Shown in pieces: positions 6,640-11,632 of a stretch of DNA of 11,632 nt (position 1 is the stretch's first letter; every line of letters starts with the position of its first letter). Where the stretch lies: assembly GCA_016932955.1 (NCBI GenBank), contig JAFGBV010000142.1:1-11632 (forward strand), in the 5' to 3' direction. This stretch comes from Anaerolineales bacterium (GTDB lineage: Bacteria > Chloroflexota > Anaerolineae > Anaerolineales > UBA4823). The position numbers and the translations under genes are program-made. Below the pieces are notes generated by a model. It did no database searches and was not told where the DNA came from. It saw only the letters and a program-made list of their open reading frames with translations.

Positions 6640-6684
6640 CAGCGATTAAAAACGAAAAGGGTGCAGGCAAAGGCTCTGCACCCT
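6640..6684 (-). terminator. Rho-independent terminator of rplS
   Basis: Read on the minus strand, AGGGTGCAG (6684-6676) and CTGCACCCT (6666-6658) form a perfect 9-bp stem with a 9-base loop, followed by a T-rich tail (6657-6644). It lies 23 bp after the rplS stop and just before the corA SD, so corA must rely on readthrough or on a promoter inside the rplS 3' end that I could not identify. Confidence 0.85.
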
Positions 6685-6707
6685 GATTAAACCAGAAACT
6701 GCCCGAA

Positions 6708-7058
6708 TCAGGAAGAGAATTTCGTCTTCAGGCGGGCGTTCTTGCCTGTGCGATCGCGCAGGAAATAGAGCTTGGAGCGGCGAACATACGATTGGCGCAA
6801 GACCACTACCTTCTCCAGGCGCGGAGAGCGGAACAGGAACGTGCGCTCAACGCCAATACCATTGCTGGCAACTCGGCGCACGGTAAACGAAGCATTATTG
6901 CCACCGCCGCGCTCGCGGATCACGGTACCTTTGAACTCCTGGATGCGCTCGTTATTGCCTTCCTTAATGCGGATATGAACATTCACCTGGTCTCCGGGAT
7001 GGAGAGGGGGAATATTGGGGTTATTGGGTGCCTGGACGGCTTTCAGCATTTCACTCAT
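6708..7058 (-). CDS. rplS: 50S ribosomal protein L19
   Basis: The 116-residue product is ribosomal protein bL19, located at the 30S-50S interface of the large subunit. The family pattern is clear: HPGDQVNVHIRIKEGNNERIQEFKG (about 20-44), GIGVERTFLFRSPRLEKV (67-84), and the C-terminal signature RRSKLYFLRDRTGKNARLK (93-111). The start at 7058 gives the normal family length, and GAGGT lies 7 nt upstream. An in-frame ATG at 7094 would add twelve residues and lies within the leader hairpin region. L19 is often found with rpsP, rimM and trmD; here it stands apart, between acpS and corA. It has its own promoter, a 5'-terminal leader hairpin and its own terminator, so it looks like a monocistronic unit. 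Confidence 0.97.
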   Translation of the reverse strand: MSEMLKAVQAPNNPNIPPLHPGDQVNVHIRIKEGNNERIQEFKGTVIRERGGGNNASFTVRRVASNGIGVERTFLFRSPRLEKVVVLRQSYVRRSKLYFLRDRTGKNARLKTKFSS

Positions 7059-7086
7059 CTTCTTTACCTCATATCTATGCAACTGT

Positions 7087-7101
7087 GCCGCCAAGGGCGG
7101 C
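7087..7101 (-). promoter_or_regulatory. GC-only hairpin at the 5' end of the rplS leader
   Basis: In the rplS leader RNA, GCCGCC and GGCGGC form a six-bp all-GC stem with a 3-base loop. From the promoter spacing it would start within about five bases of the transcript 5' end, upstream of the SD. It could protect the message or act in autogenous control by L19. Only the inverted repeat is directly seen. Confidence 0.45.
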
Positions 7102-7111
7102 GCGGTCGTGG

Positions 7112-7140
7112 ATTATATCACGCCCATCCCGATTTGGGAA
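7112..7140 (-). promoter_or_regulatory. Promoter of rplS
   Basis: On the minus strand TTCCCA (7140-7135, 4 of 6) and a perfect TATAAT (7117-7112) are separated by exactly 17 bp. The predicted start is near 7105, giving a leader of about 46 nt before the rplS ATG. This is the best sigma-70-type promoter in the window and lies between acpS and rplS. Confidence 0.75.
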
Positions 7141-7160
7141 GACGAATTTTGTCGATCTTG

Positions 7161-7529
7161 TCACTCCCCCAGCGCAACCACAAAAGCCAGCGCCTGGTTC
7201 TGTGTGTGTGTCAGGCTGATCGACCACCGTACCAGGCCGCGCTCGTCTGCAATGCGTGCTGCCTGCCCGCTTAGTTGCAGCATCGGCTCTCCCGATTCGC
7301 TGCGTAAAATCTCAATCTCGTGCCAGGTGACAGCTCCAATCCCTGTCCCTAATGCTTTTGCCACTGCCTCTTTGGCTGCGAAGCGCGCGGCTAGCGTTTG
7401 CACATTCCCTCTCGCCAGGTTGATTTCCGCTGCACTGTATACGCGCTGCAAGAAACGCTCGCCGTGCTGGGTAAGCACCTCCTGCACGCGCGCAATATCG
7501 ATCAGGTCAACACCGGTTGCGATCTGCAT
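7161..7529 (-). CDS. acpS: Holo-[acyl-carrier-protein] synthase
   Basis: The 122-residue product transfers the 4'-phosphopantetheine arm of CoA to a serine of apo-ACP, which activates ACP for fatty acid synthesis in the cytoplasm. Small AcpS-type enzymes act as trimers. The N-terminal motif GVDLIDIARV carries the Mg2+-binding D8. The second motif is RFAAKEAVAKALGTG (49-63), with E54 as the other metal ligand. SLTHT (105-109) corresponds to the family SISH segment. Length is typical. It follows the M16 pair by 73 bp. The ATG at 7529 is preceded by AGGGGC only one base away, an unusually close SD, and this G run can pair with an upstream CCCCTA. A TAGAAT box six bases before the ATG also allows a leaderless start. 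Confidence 0.95.
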   Translation of the reverse strand: MQIATGVDLIDIARVQEVLTQHGERFLQRVYSAAEINLARGNVQTLAARFAAKEAVAKALGTGIGAVTWHEIEILRSESGEPMLQLSGQAARIADERGLVRWSISLTHTQNQALAFVVALGE

Positions 7530-7564
7530 GCCCCTATTCTAACCGGGTAGTCGAAATTTAGGGG
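7530..7564 (-). promoter_or_regulatory. acpS start region: inverted repeat and candidate -10
   Basis: In the leader of acpS, CCCCTA (7564-7559) is complementary to TAGGGG (7536-7531), which lies directly before the ATG. The hairpin (22-base loop) would hide the only SD-like sequence. A TAGAAT hexamer (7542-7537) overlaps the second arm and ends six to seven bases before the ATG; no good -35 is seen. These are two competing readings: a structured leader or a leaderless start. Confidence 0.3.
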
Positions 7565-7602
7565 ATTCTTTGCGCACTGCATCAGCCCGTCTGTGTGGCT
7601 CC

Positions 7603-8901
7603 CTATGGGCCGGCCACCGCCACGGCCAGCCGTTCAGGATCCAGGTACCGGCGTGCGGCCTCCAGCACCTCTGCCGGTGTGATTGCCGCAATGAGGTCAG
7701 GATAGCGGTGGTAGTAATCGAAACCCAGGTTGTAGCGTTCAAGATTCAGCAGCGCCGCTGCAACCCCTGCGTTGGATTCCAGTGAGAGCGGCAACCGGCC
7801 GATGTAATTGGCCTGGCTGTCAGCCAGTTCCTCCGCCGCGACGGGTTCCCCGATGAACCGCCCAATTTCTGAGATGATCAGCTCGCTTGCCTGCTCCACA
7901 TTTGCAGGGTCCACCCCTGCCGTGACATACCATGGACCAGGGCCTGGGCCTCCACTCAGACTGCTGTAAGCGTAATATGCCAGCCCTGCCTGCTCGCGTA
8001 CCACATCACCAATCCGCCCATACATGCCAAACTGCCCCAGGATGTTGTTGCCCAGAGAAGCCGCCAGGTAGTCAGACGAAAATCGCGATGGTCCCGCTGT
8101 GCCGATCACGATATCAGACTGTGCTTTTCCGGGGATCGTTACCCGGCGCTGCAGCATCGATTCCAGCGTGCGTACGGGTGGCAAGGGCTGTTGGGCGGGT
8201 GCCGGGTTGCTCCAATCGCCTAACACCCCCTGTACCAGCTCGATAGCGCGCTGCGGCTCCACTGCCCCGACCACGGCGATCACCAGCCCTCCCGGCCCAT
8301 AATGGGCTTTGTGGAAATCTGCCAGGTGCGTTGTCGTGATTGCCTGGATGGTTTCAGGAAATCCATCCTTCGGTCGGGCGTATGGATGGCCCTTGTATAC
8401 CATCTGGTCGAATGCCAGAGTTGCCATTGCTGCCGTATCCTGGGCGCGGATGGCGAGTCCTGTGAGCAGTTGTGAGCGCAGCCGTTCTACCTGCACAGAT
8501 GGGAATAGCGGGAAGCGCAGTGCGCTGGCAAGCAGATCGAGCACCATCGCCAAATCCTCAGCCAGTGCCATACCGCTGAAAGAGGCTGCATGTGCGCCGG
8601 CGTCAAACCCCAAACTGGCGCCTGCCGACTCGAGCGCATCGTAGATCTGCTGGAATTCGTGCGTCTGTGTGCCGCGCATCAACGCCGCAGCCGTGAAATC
8701 CGCTAGCCCCATGTGTGCATCTGGCTCGCAGATTGCCCCTGCCGGCAGGTAGCCTGTCACATACACAGAAGGGCTATTGAAGTTGGTGCGCGAGAGGATA
8801 CACACCCCGTTTGCCAGCTCGGTGCGAGTGATATCCTCTGGACCGGGAAGCGAGTGGCTCCCAGCAGCGTGCCTGGTTAGTGGGTGCTTTGCAGGCTTCA
8901 C
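7603..8901 (-). CDS. M16 peptidase family protein, non-catalytic subunit
   Basis: The product (432 residues from GTG 8901) has the two-domain M16B fold of mitochondrial-processing-peptidase-like proteins but has lost the zinc site. The segment GLADFTAAALMRGT (65-78) aligns residue for residue with GVSHWVEHMLFKGT of its neighbour, with D68, A71 and A72 in place of the zinc-site H, E and H of HxxEH. A glycine-rich stretch SSLSGGPGPGP followed by WYVTAGVDP lies in the C-terminal half, as in partner subunits such as MPP-alpha. It most likely pairs with the upstream catalytic subunit. The GTG overlaps the TGA stop of that gene (GTGA) with GGAG 7 nt before it, so translation is coupled and equal dosage is likely. 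The reading frame is open upstream to 9027, but that part only mirrors the neighbour's C-terminus. Confidence 0.88.
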   Translation of the reverse strand: MKPAKHPLTRHAAGSHSLPGPEDITRTELANGVCILSRTNFNSPSVYVTGYLPAGAICEPDAHMGLADFTAAALMRGTQTHEFQQIYDALESAGASLGFDAGAHAASFSGMALAEDLAMVLDLLASALRFPLFPSVQVERLRSQLLTGLAIRAQDTAAMATLAFDQMVYKGHPYARPKDGFPETIQAITTTHLADFHKAHYGPGGLVIAVVGAVEPQRAIELVQGVLGDWSNPAPAQQPLPPVRTLESMLQRRVTIPGKAQSDIVIGTAGPSRFSSDYLAASLGNNILGQFGMYGRIGDVVREQAGLAYYAYSSLSGGPGPGPWYVTAGVDPANVEQASELIISEIGRFIGEPVAAEELADSQANYIGRLPLSLESNAGVAAALLNLERYNLGFDYYHRYPDLIAAITPAEVLEAARRYLDPERLAVAVAGP

Positions 8902-10181
8902 GATTGTGCTCCATTCGGGATGTACACCCCCAGCGTGCGGTTCTGCTTGCGCAGGTACTTCCGCGCCGCCTCTTGCACATCTTCCGCAGTCACCGCCGAG
9001 AGCCGCTCCAGGTAAGTAATGAACCAATCGTAGTCTGCAAACATCTGCGCAAACCCTAACCAGAAAGCCTGGTTCGTGATTGATTCCGATCCATAGGCAA
9101 ACAGTGCCCTTGCCTGTTTGACTGCCCTTGCCACCTCATCTCTTGGTGGAGGGCTGTCTTGCAGGCGGTGGATTTCGTCATCCAGCCGCCTCAGGCAGGC
9201 CTCTGCGCTCGAAGCTGGGTGGATGGTGAGAATGATGCTGTAGAGATACGGGTCGAGGGTAGCGCCCAACCCCCCAGAGACGCTCACTGCCAGCTCGCTT
9301 TCTACAAGCGCGCGGTACAGCCGGGATGTTTTATTTGAGATGCCTCCTCCAAACATGTTCAGGCTGCTTGGCCCCGTGAGTAGGCTGTCCAGCACGGTGC
9401 AGGCGAAGAAATCCACCTCACGCGCTGCCGGCGCATGGTAAGAAGCCTGCAGGTAAGTGGTATCGCCAGGCCCTTCCACTGCAACCCGCCGTTCGCCGCG
9501 CTGGTGTGGTTCCTTCCTGGTCTGTACAAGCAGCGGAGGCCCCGCCGGGATCGGCTCGTAGAGCTGGCGGATTTGCTCTACCAGCTGCTCTGTTTCAAAA
9601 TCTCCCGCCACTGCCAGGACGGCATTATTCGGGATATATCCCTTGCGGTAGTGTTGGTATAGATCCTCCCGCTGCATGCTTTGTAGATCAGTCAGGTCGC
9701 CAATGATCTCGTGGTGGTAAGCGTGTACGCGGAACGCCGCCCCCTGCACCTCCTCGCCGAGCAGGAACAAAGGCTCGTTCTCGCTCCCTTGCCGCTCTGA
9801 GATGATCACAGTGCGTTCTGAGTTCACAGCCTGCTCATCAAAGAGCCCGTTCATCATCCGGTCAGCTTCCAGCTGTAGGGCTAGGTCGATCTTCTCCCCT
9901 GGCATCGTCTCAAAGTAAGTTGTCCAGTCCAGGTAGGTAAAAGCGTTCCAGTATCCGCCGTCACGGGCGATGGCGCGGTCTAGCAGCCCTGCCGGGAACT
10001 GCGGCGTGCCTTTGAACAGCATATGTTCCACCCAATGCGAAACCCCTGTAATCCCGGGTATCTCGTTTCGCGAGCCAACCCGGTACCACACCCAATGGCT
10101 GATGATTGGGGAGGTATGGATTTCTTTGAGCAGAACCTGTAAACCGTTAGGCAGTTGCAGCCGGGTTAGCGAATTGCCCAT
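8898..10181 (-). CDS. M16B zinc metallopeptidase, catalytic subunit
   Basis: The 427-residue product is an M16 (pitrilysin/MPP-like) peptidase. The inverted zinc motif HWVEH is at 49-53 (zinc ligands H49 and H53, general base E52) within SHWVEHMLFKGT. The third ligand is E129 in VIISER, exactly 76 residues after H53, as in the family. Two M16 domains are present: the catalytic N-half (about 5-205) and the C-half (about 215-420), which contains the glycine-rich loop FGGGISNKTSRLYRALVE. No signal peptide is visible, so it should act in the cytoplasm unless exported in another way. The ATG lies 5 bp after the stop of the VPV-repeat membrane protein and has no SD, so coupling to that gene is likely. 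With the downstream inactive homologue it probably forms a heterodimer that clips or degrades peptides; the substrate is unknown. Confidence 0.92.
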   Translation of the reverse strand: MGNSLTRLQLPNGLQVLLKEIHTSPIISHWVWYRVGSRNEIPGITGVSHWVEHMLFKGTPQFPAGLLDRAIARDGGYWNAFTYLDWTTYFETMPGEKIDLALQLEADRMMNGLFDEQAVNSERTVIISERQGSENEPLFLLGEEVQGAAFRVHAYHHEIIGDLTDLQSMQREDLYQHYRKGYIPNNAVLAVAGDFETEQLVEQIRQLYEPIPAGPPLLVQTRKEPHQRGERRVAVEGPGDTTYLQASYHAPAAREVDFFACTVLDSLLTGPSSLNMFGGGISNKTSRLYRALVESELAVSVSGGLGATLDPYLYSIILTIHPASSAEACLRRLDDEIHRLQDSPPPRDEVARAVKQARALFAYGSESITNQAFWLGFAQMFADYDWFITYLERLSAVTAEDVQEAARKYLRKQNRTLGVYIPNGAQS

Positions 10182-10186
10182 CTTGG

Positions 10187-10990
10187 CTACTTTGTCCCAA
10201 AGAACAGGCTACAGATCCACCCCGTCAACGGGCCGCACAGGGGTGTCTCTTCCCAGGAGTTGGGCAGTTCTTGTAACATCAACTGGTAAGGGGCTACCAC
10301 ACCCTGCAAGCCGACGAAAGGATCGTGGAGCTCCGTCTGGTTGAGCGGGATATCCACCGGCACCGTCAGGTTCACCGGCACATTCAGCACCACCGGCACC
10401 GTTTGACTCACGGGCACCACTAGGTCTAATTGGATCCCCAACGGCGTGCCCTCCGGCAGGGTGATATCGGCAGGCGCATCAATACTCAGGTATATCCCAC
10501 TCCCCGCGGTATCCAGCGCTACCCATGTGCCGGGGATTTCCGTATCCTGGGTCAGGATCACCGTGGTCGCTTGGGATAGCGGCAGGTCGAATACCACCGG
10601 AATCTCATCCTTGACCTCGATCGTTGTCGCCACACTGACCGTCGTGAGGATGTGTGCTTCATCCATCAGAGCGAAATTGTCGTGCAGCTTGCCGAGCAGG
10701 TCATCCTCGATGATCTCCTTCAGCGCGAATAATTGGCGGCCCATCAGGATCAGAACCGCGATCAAAATGATATTAATGCTCAGCGAGAGAATACTGGAGA
10801 TGGTCCAGAATGCTGGGCTGAATTTGCGCTGCCATACGAAGCGCTGCAGGCGCGGTGAGCGCTCATAATAATTCCTGGCGCGCCCGTAATACTCGGCAAC
10901 ACGCCGCCTCACCTGTGAGACGCGCGAAGAGTTTTCCGCTTCGATCGCAGGTTCGGGCTTCGCTGGGGGTTGGGTCGGTCTGCGCAGCAT
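10187..10990 (-). CDS. Single-pass membrane protein with VPV hexad repeats
   Basis: I do not recognise a named family for this 267-residue protein. It has a basic, proline-containing N-terminal tail (1-57) with many Arg and Tyr residues, one membrane helix (about 61-84, WTISSILSLSINIILIAVLILMG), then a mostly beta-strand C-terminal domain. With a positive N-terminus the C-terminal domain should be outside the cell. After the helix comes a short amphipathic segment (about 88-110). Residues 192-215 hold four tandem hexads: VPVSQT, VPVVLN, VPVNLT and VPVDIP. Related D-(L/I)-PL-(S/N)-Q pieces occur at 135-140 and 213-218. The last part has two Cys (252 and 260) that could form a disulfide. A strong SD, AGGAGG, precedes the ATG. 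It is the first gene of the unit containing the M16 pair, 5 bp away, and could be a membrane partner or substrate of the peptidases; that is inference. Confidence 0.75.
   Translation of the reverse strand: MLRRPTQPPAKPEPAIEAENSSRVSQVRRRVAEYYGRARNYYERSPRLQRFVWQRKFSPAFWTISSILSLSINIILIAVLILMGRQLFALKEIIEDDLLGKLHDNFALMDEAHILTTVSVATTIEVKDEIPVVFDLPLSQATTVILTQDTEIPGTWVALDTAGSGIYLSIDAPADITLPEGTPLGIQLDLVVPVSQTVPVVLNVPVNLTVPVDIPLNQTELHDPFVGLQGVVAPYQLMLQELPNSWEETPLCGPLTGWICSLFFGTK
10346..10417 (-). repeat. 18-bp degenerate tandem repeat encoding VPV hexads
   Basis: Four consecutive 18-bp units, each containing a GTGCC(G/C)GTG-like core on the minus strand, encode the hexads VPVSQT, VPVVLN, VPVNLT and VPVDIP. 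The units are diverged in the second half. Purely codon-level constraint is possible, but the spacing is exact. Confidence 0.6.
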
Positions 10991-11017
10991 AAATACACCT
11001 CCTGAAAGGGTGTTAAA

Positions 11018-11045
11018 AATATAGCACAGAGGCAGAAAATCGCAA
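11018..11045 (-). promoter_or_regulatory. Promoter of the VPV-repeat/M16 operon
   Basis: On the minus strand TTGCGA (11045-11040, 4 of 6) and TATATT (11023-11018, 5 of 6) are 16 bp apart, and the -10 carries an extended TGC. The transcript would begin near 11010, about 20 nt before the ATG, with AGGAGG in between. The -35 is inside a 15-bp inverted repeat. Confidence 0.55.
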
Positions 11046-11052
11046 AGCGATT
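11038..11052. promoter_or_regulatory. Inverted repeat, candidate operator
   Basis: AATCGC and GCGATT flank AAA to form a perfect 6-6 inverted repeat. It covers the -35 of the minus-strand promoter and lies upstream of the divergent plus-strand promoter. The position suits a repressor or shared regulator; no binding protein can be named. Confidence 0.35.
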
Positions 11053-11102
11053 ATCCTCCTCAATTATCTTATCAACTCTGAGACCACCTCCATTCTAAAG
11101 AC

Positions 11103-11131
11103 TTGTGAATCTCCAGCGCTCAGGCTATACT
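11103..11131 (+). promoter_or_regulatory. Promoter of the FAD oxidoreductase gene
   Basis: TTGTGA (11103-11108, 4 of 6) and TATACT (11126-11131, 5 of 6) have the ideal 17-bp spacing. The predicted start near 11138 leaves a leader of about 49 nt with GGAGGAG close to its end. Confidence 0.6.
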
Positions 11132-11175
11132 TACCCCCACACCAGGCGGCCCTCTGCCTATTCAGACGACATTCC

Positions 11176-11182
11176 GGAGGAG
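11176..11182 (+). promoter_or_regulatory. SD that fixes the TTG start of the oxidoreductase
   Basis: GGAGGAG precedes the TTG at 11187 by four bases (GGAGG core by six). No ATG or GTG is available in frame between this SD and the FAD motif at the right distance, so the rare TTG is the start. Confidence 0.7.
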
Positions 11183-11186
11183 AACC

Positions 11187-11632
11187 TTGTCCACTGAACC
11201 ATTGGGGAAATACCTTGTTGCCGTGATTGGCGCTGGACCGGCGGGGTTATATGCTTCCAAGGAATTAGCCAGCCATGATGCCCACGTGCTGCTGTTCAAC
11301 CGTGACCTAAAGCCAGGAGGGTTGGCAGAGTATGGCATCTACCACGACAAACATAAAATGAAAGAAGGCCTGCGCAAGCAGTTCCATCATATTCTCGAGT
11401 CGTCTCTGATTGATTACTTTGGTAATGTGGTGGTAGGGCAAAAGGGCGATTTCAGCCTGCCAGTGTTGCGCGCCATGGGCTTTCAGGCCCTACTCGTTAC
11501 TGTAGGCGCCCAGGGCACCAAGTGGCTGGGCTTACCGGGGGAGAACCTAGCAGGTGTTTACCATGCCAAGGACCTGGTTTATCATTACAACCGCCTCCCC
11601 CCCTTTAGCCAGAAGGATTTTCGTATCGGCAA
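11187..11632 (+). CDS. FAD/NAD(P)-dependent oxidoreductase, N-terminal part
   Basis: Only the first 148 residues are inside the window; the frame is open to the right edge. The start is TTG at 11187, supported by GGAGGAG (11176-11182) with five to six bases of spacing and by the position of the nucleotide-binding fold. The FAD-binding dinucleotide motif VAVIGAGPAGLYASKELA (G15, G17, G20) comes right at the N-terminus. It is followed by FNRDLKPGGLAEYGI (38-51) and LLVTVGAQGTKWLGLPGE (102-119), the usual second glycine-rich motif of the adrenodoxin-reductase/glutamate-synthase-small-subunit group (related to FprA-type ferredoxin-NADP reductases). It probably moves electrons between NAD(P)H and a ferredoxin-like partner. 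The NADPH-binding domain is not in the window, so specificity is open. It diverges from the VPV-repeat gene. Confidence 0.85.
   Translation, partial: MSTEPLGKYLVAVIGAGPAGLYASKELASHDAHVLLFNRDLKPGGLAEYGIYHDKHKMKEGLRKQFHHILESSLIDYFGNVVVGQKGDFSLPVLRAMGFQALLVTVGAQGTKWLGLPGENLAGVYHAKDLVYHYNRLPPFSQKDFRIG

Noticed and set aside
6629..6645. Magnesium riboswitch before corA
   Set aside because: Only the SD and a few bases lie between the rplS terminator and the start; there is no room for an aptamer.
6629..6670. Longer CorA start at 6670
   Set aside because: The ATG lies in the loop/stem of the rplS terminator and lacks an SD. The ATG at 6628 has GGAGG at good spacing.
8902..9027. N-terminal 42-residue extension of the inactive M16 subunit
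   Set aside because: It translates the other gene's C-terminus out of frame and has no family similarity. The GTG at 8901 has an SD and a stop-start overlap.

Overview
The window looks like a stretch of bacterial chromosome made of housekeeping and conserved-hypothetical genes. The base composition is moderately GC-rich. The gene set fits a member of the Chloroflexota, probably Anaerolineae-like: a SIMPL-domain lipoprotein, a bPH_5-like membrane protein, a DUF92 protein, a paired M16B peptidase locus and an adrenodoxin-reductase-like flavoprotein. That assignment is an impression from the proteins, not from a search. There are no tRNA or rRNA genes, transposases, phage genes or CRISPR arrays.

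Left arm (1-2794, + strand): a secreted SIMPL-domain lipoprotein, closed by a strong intrinsic terminator; a multi-pass membrane protein with a PH-like domain; and a DUF92 integral membrane protein. Between the last two lies a compact cluster of DnaA-box-like sequences (1937-1999) with two perfect TTATCCACA copies exactly 21 bp apart. This is the most unusual non-coding signal in the window.

Central block (2802-10990, - strand; read from right to left): a single-pass membrane protein with a VPV hexad-repeat ectodomain; a catalytic M16 zinc peptidase; its non-catalytic partner, joined by a GTGA overlap; holo-ACP synthase acpS; ribosomal protein L19 (rplS) with its own good promoter and terminator; a CorA-type Mg2+ transporter; a YbaK-type aminoacyl-tRNA deacylase; a phosphoribosyltransferase; moaA with a likely extended -10 promoter; and a HAD hydrolase whose start overlaps the end of a tiny candidate leader ORF. 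Genes are tightly packed (gaps mostly under 75 bp), so several transcription units appear to be strung together. The last gene converges on the DUF92 gene with only 7 bp between the stop codons.

Right edge (11187 onward, + strand): the N-terminal part of an FAD/NAD(P) oxidoreductase with a TTG start. It diverges from the VPV-repeat gene across a ~196-bp region with back-to-back promoters and an inverted repeat.

Functionally the block mixes envelope maintenance (lipoprotein, membrane PH protein, M16 pair, CorA), translation (L19, YbaK), lipid and cofactor biosynthesis (AcpS, MoaA) and nucleotide salvage (PRTase). I do not see a defence or mobile system. The points most worth a second look are the DnaA-box cluster, the VPV-repeat/M16 operon, and several unconventional translation starts: leaderless candidates, a leader mini-ORF and a sequestered SD.
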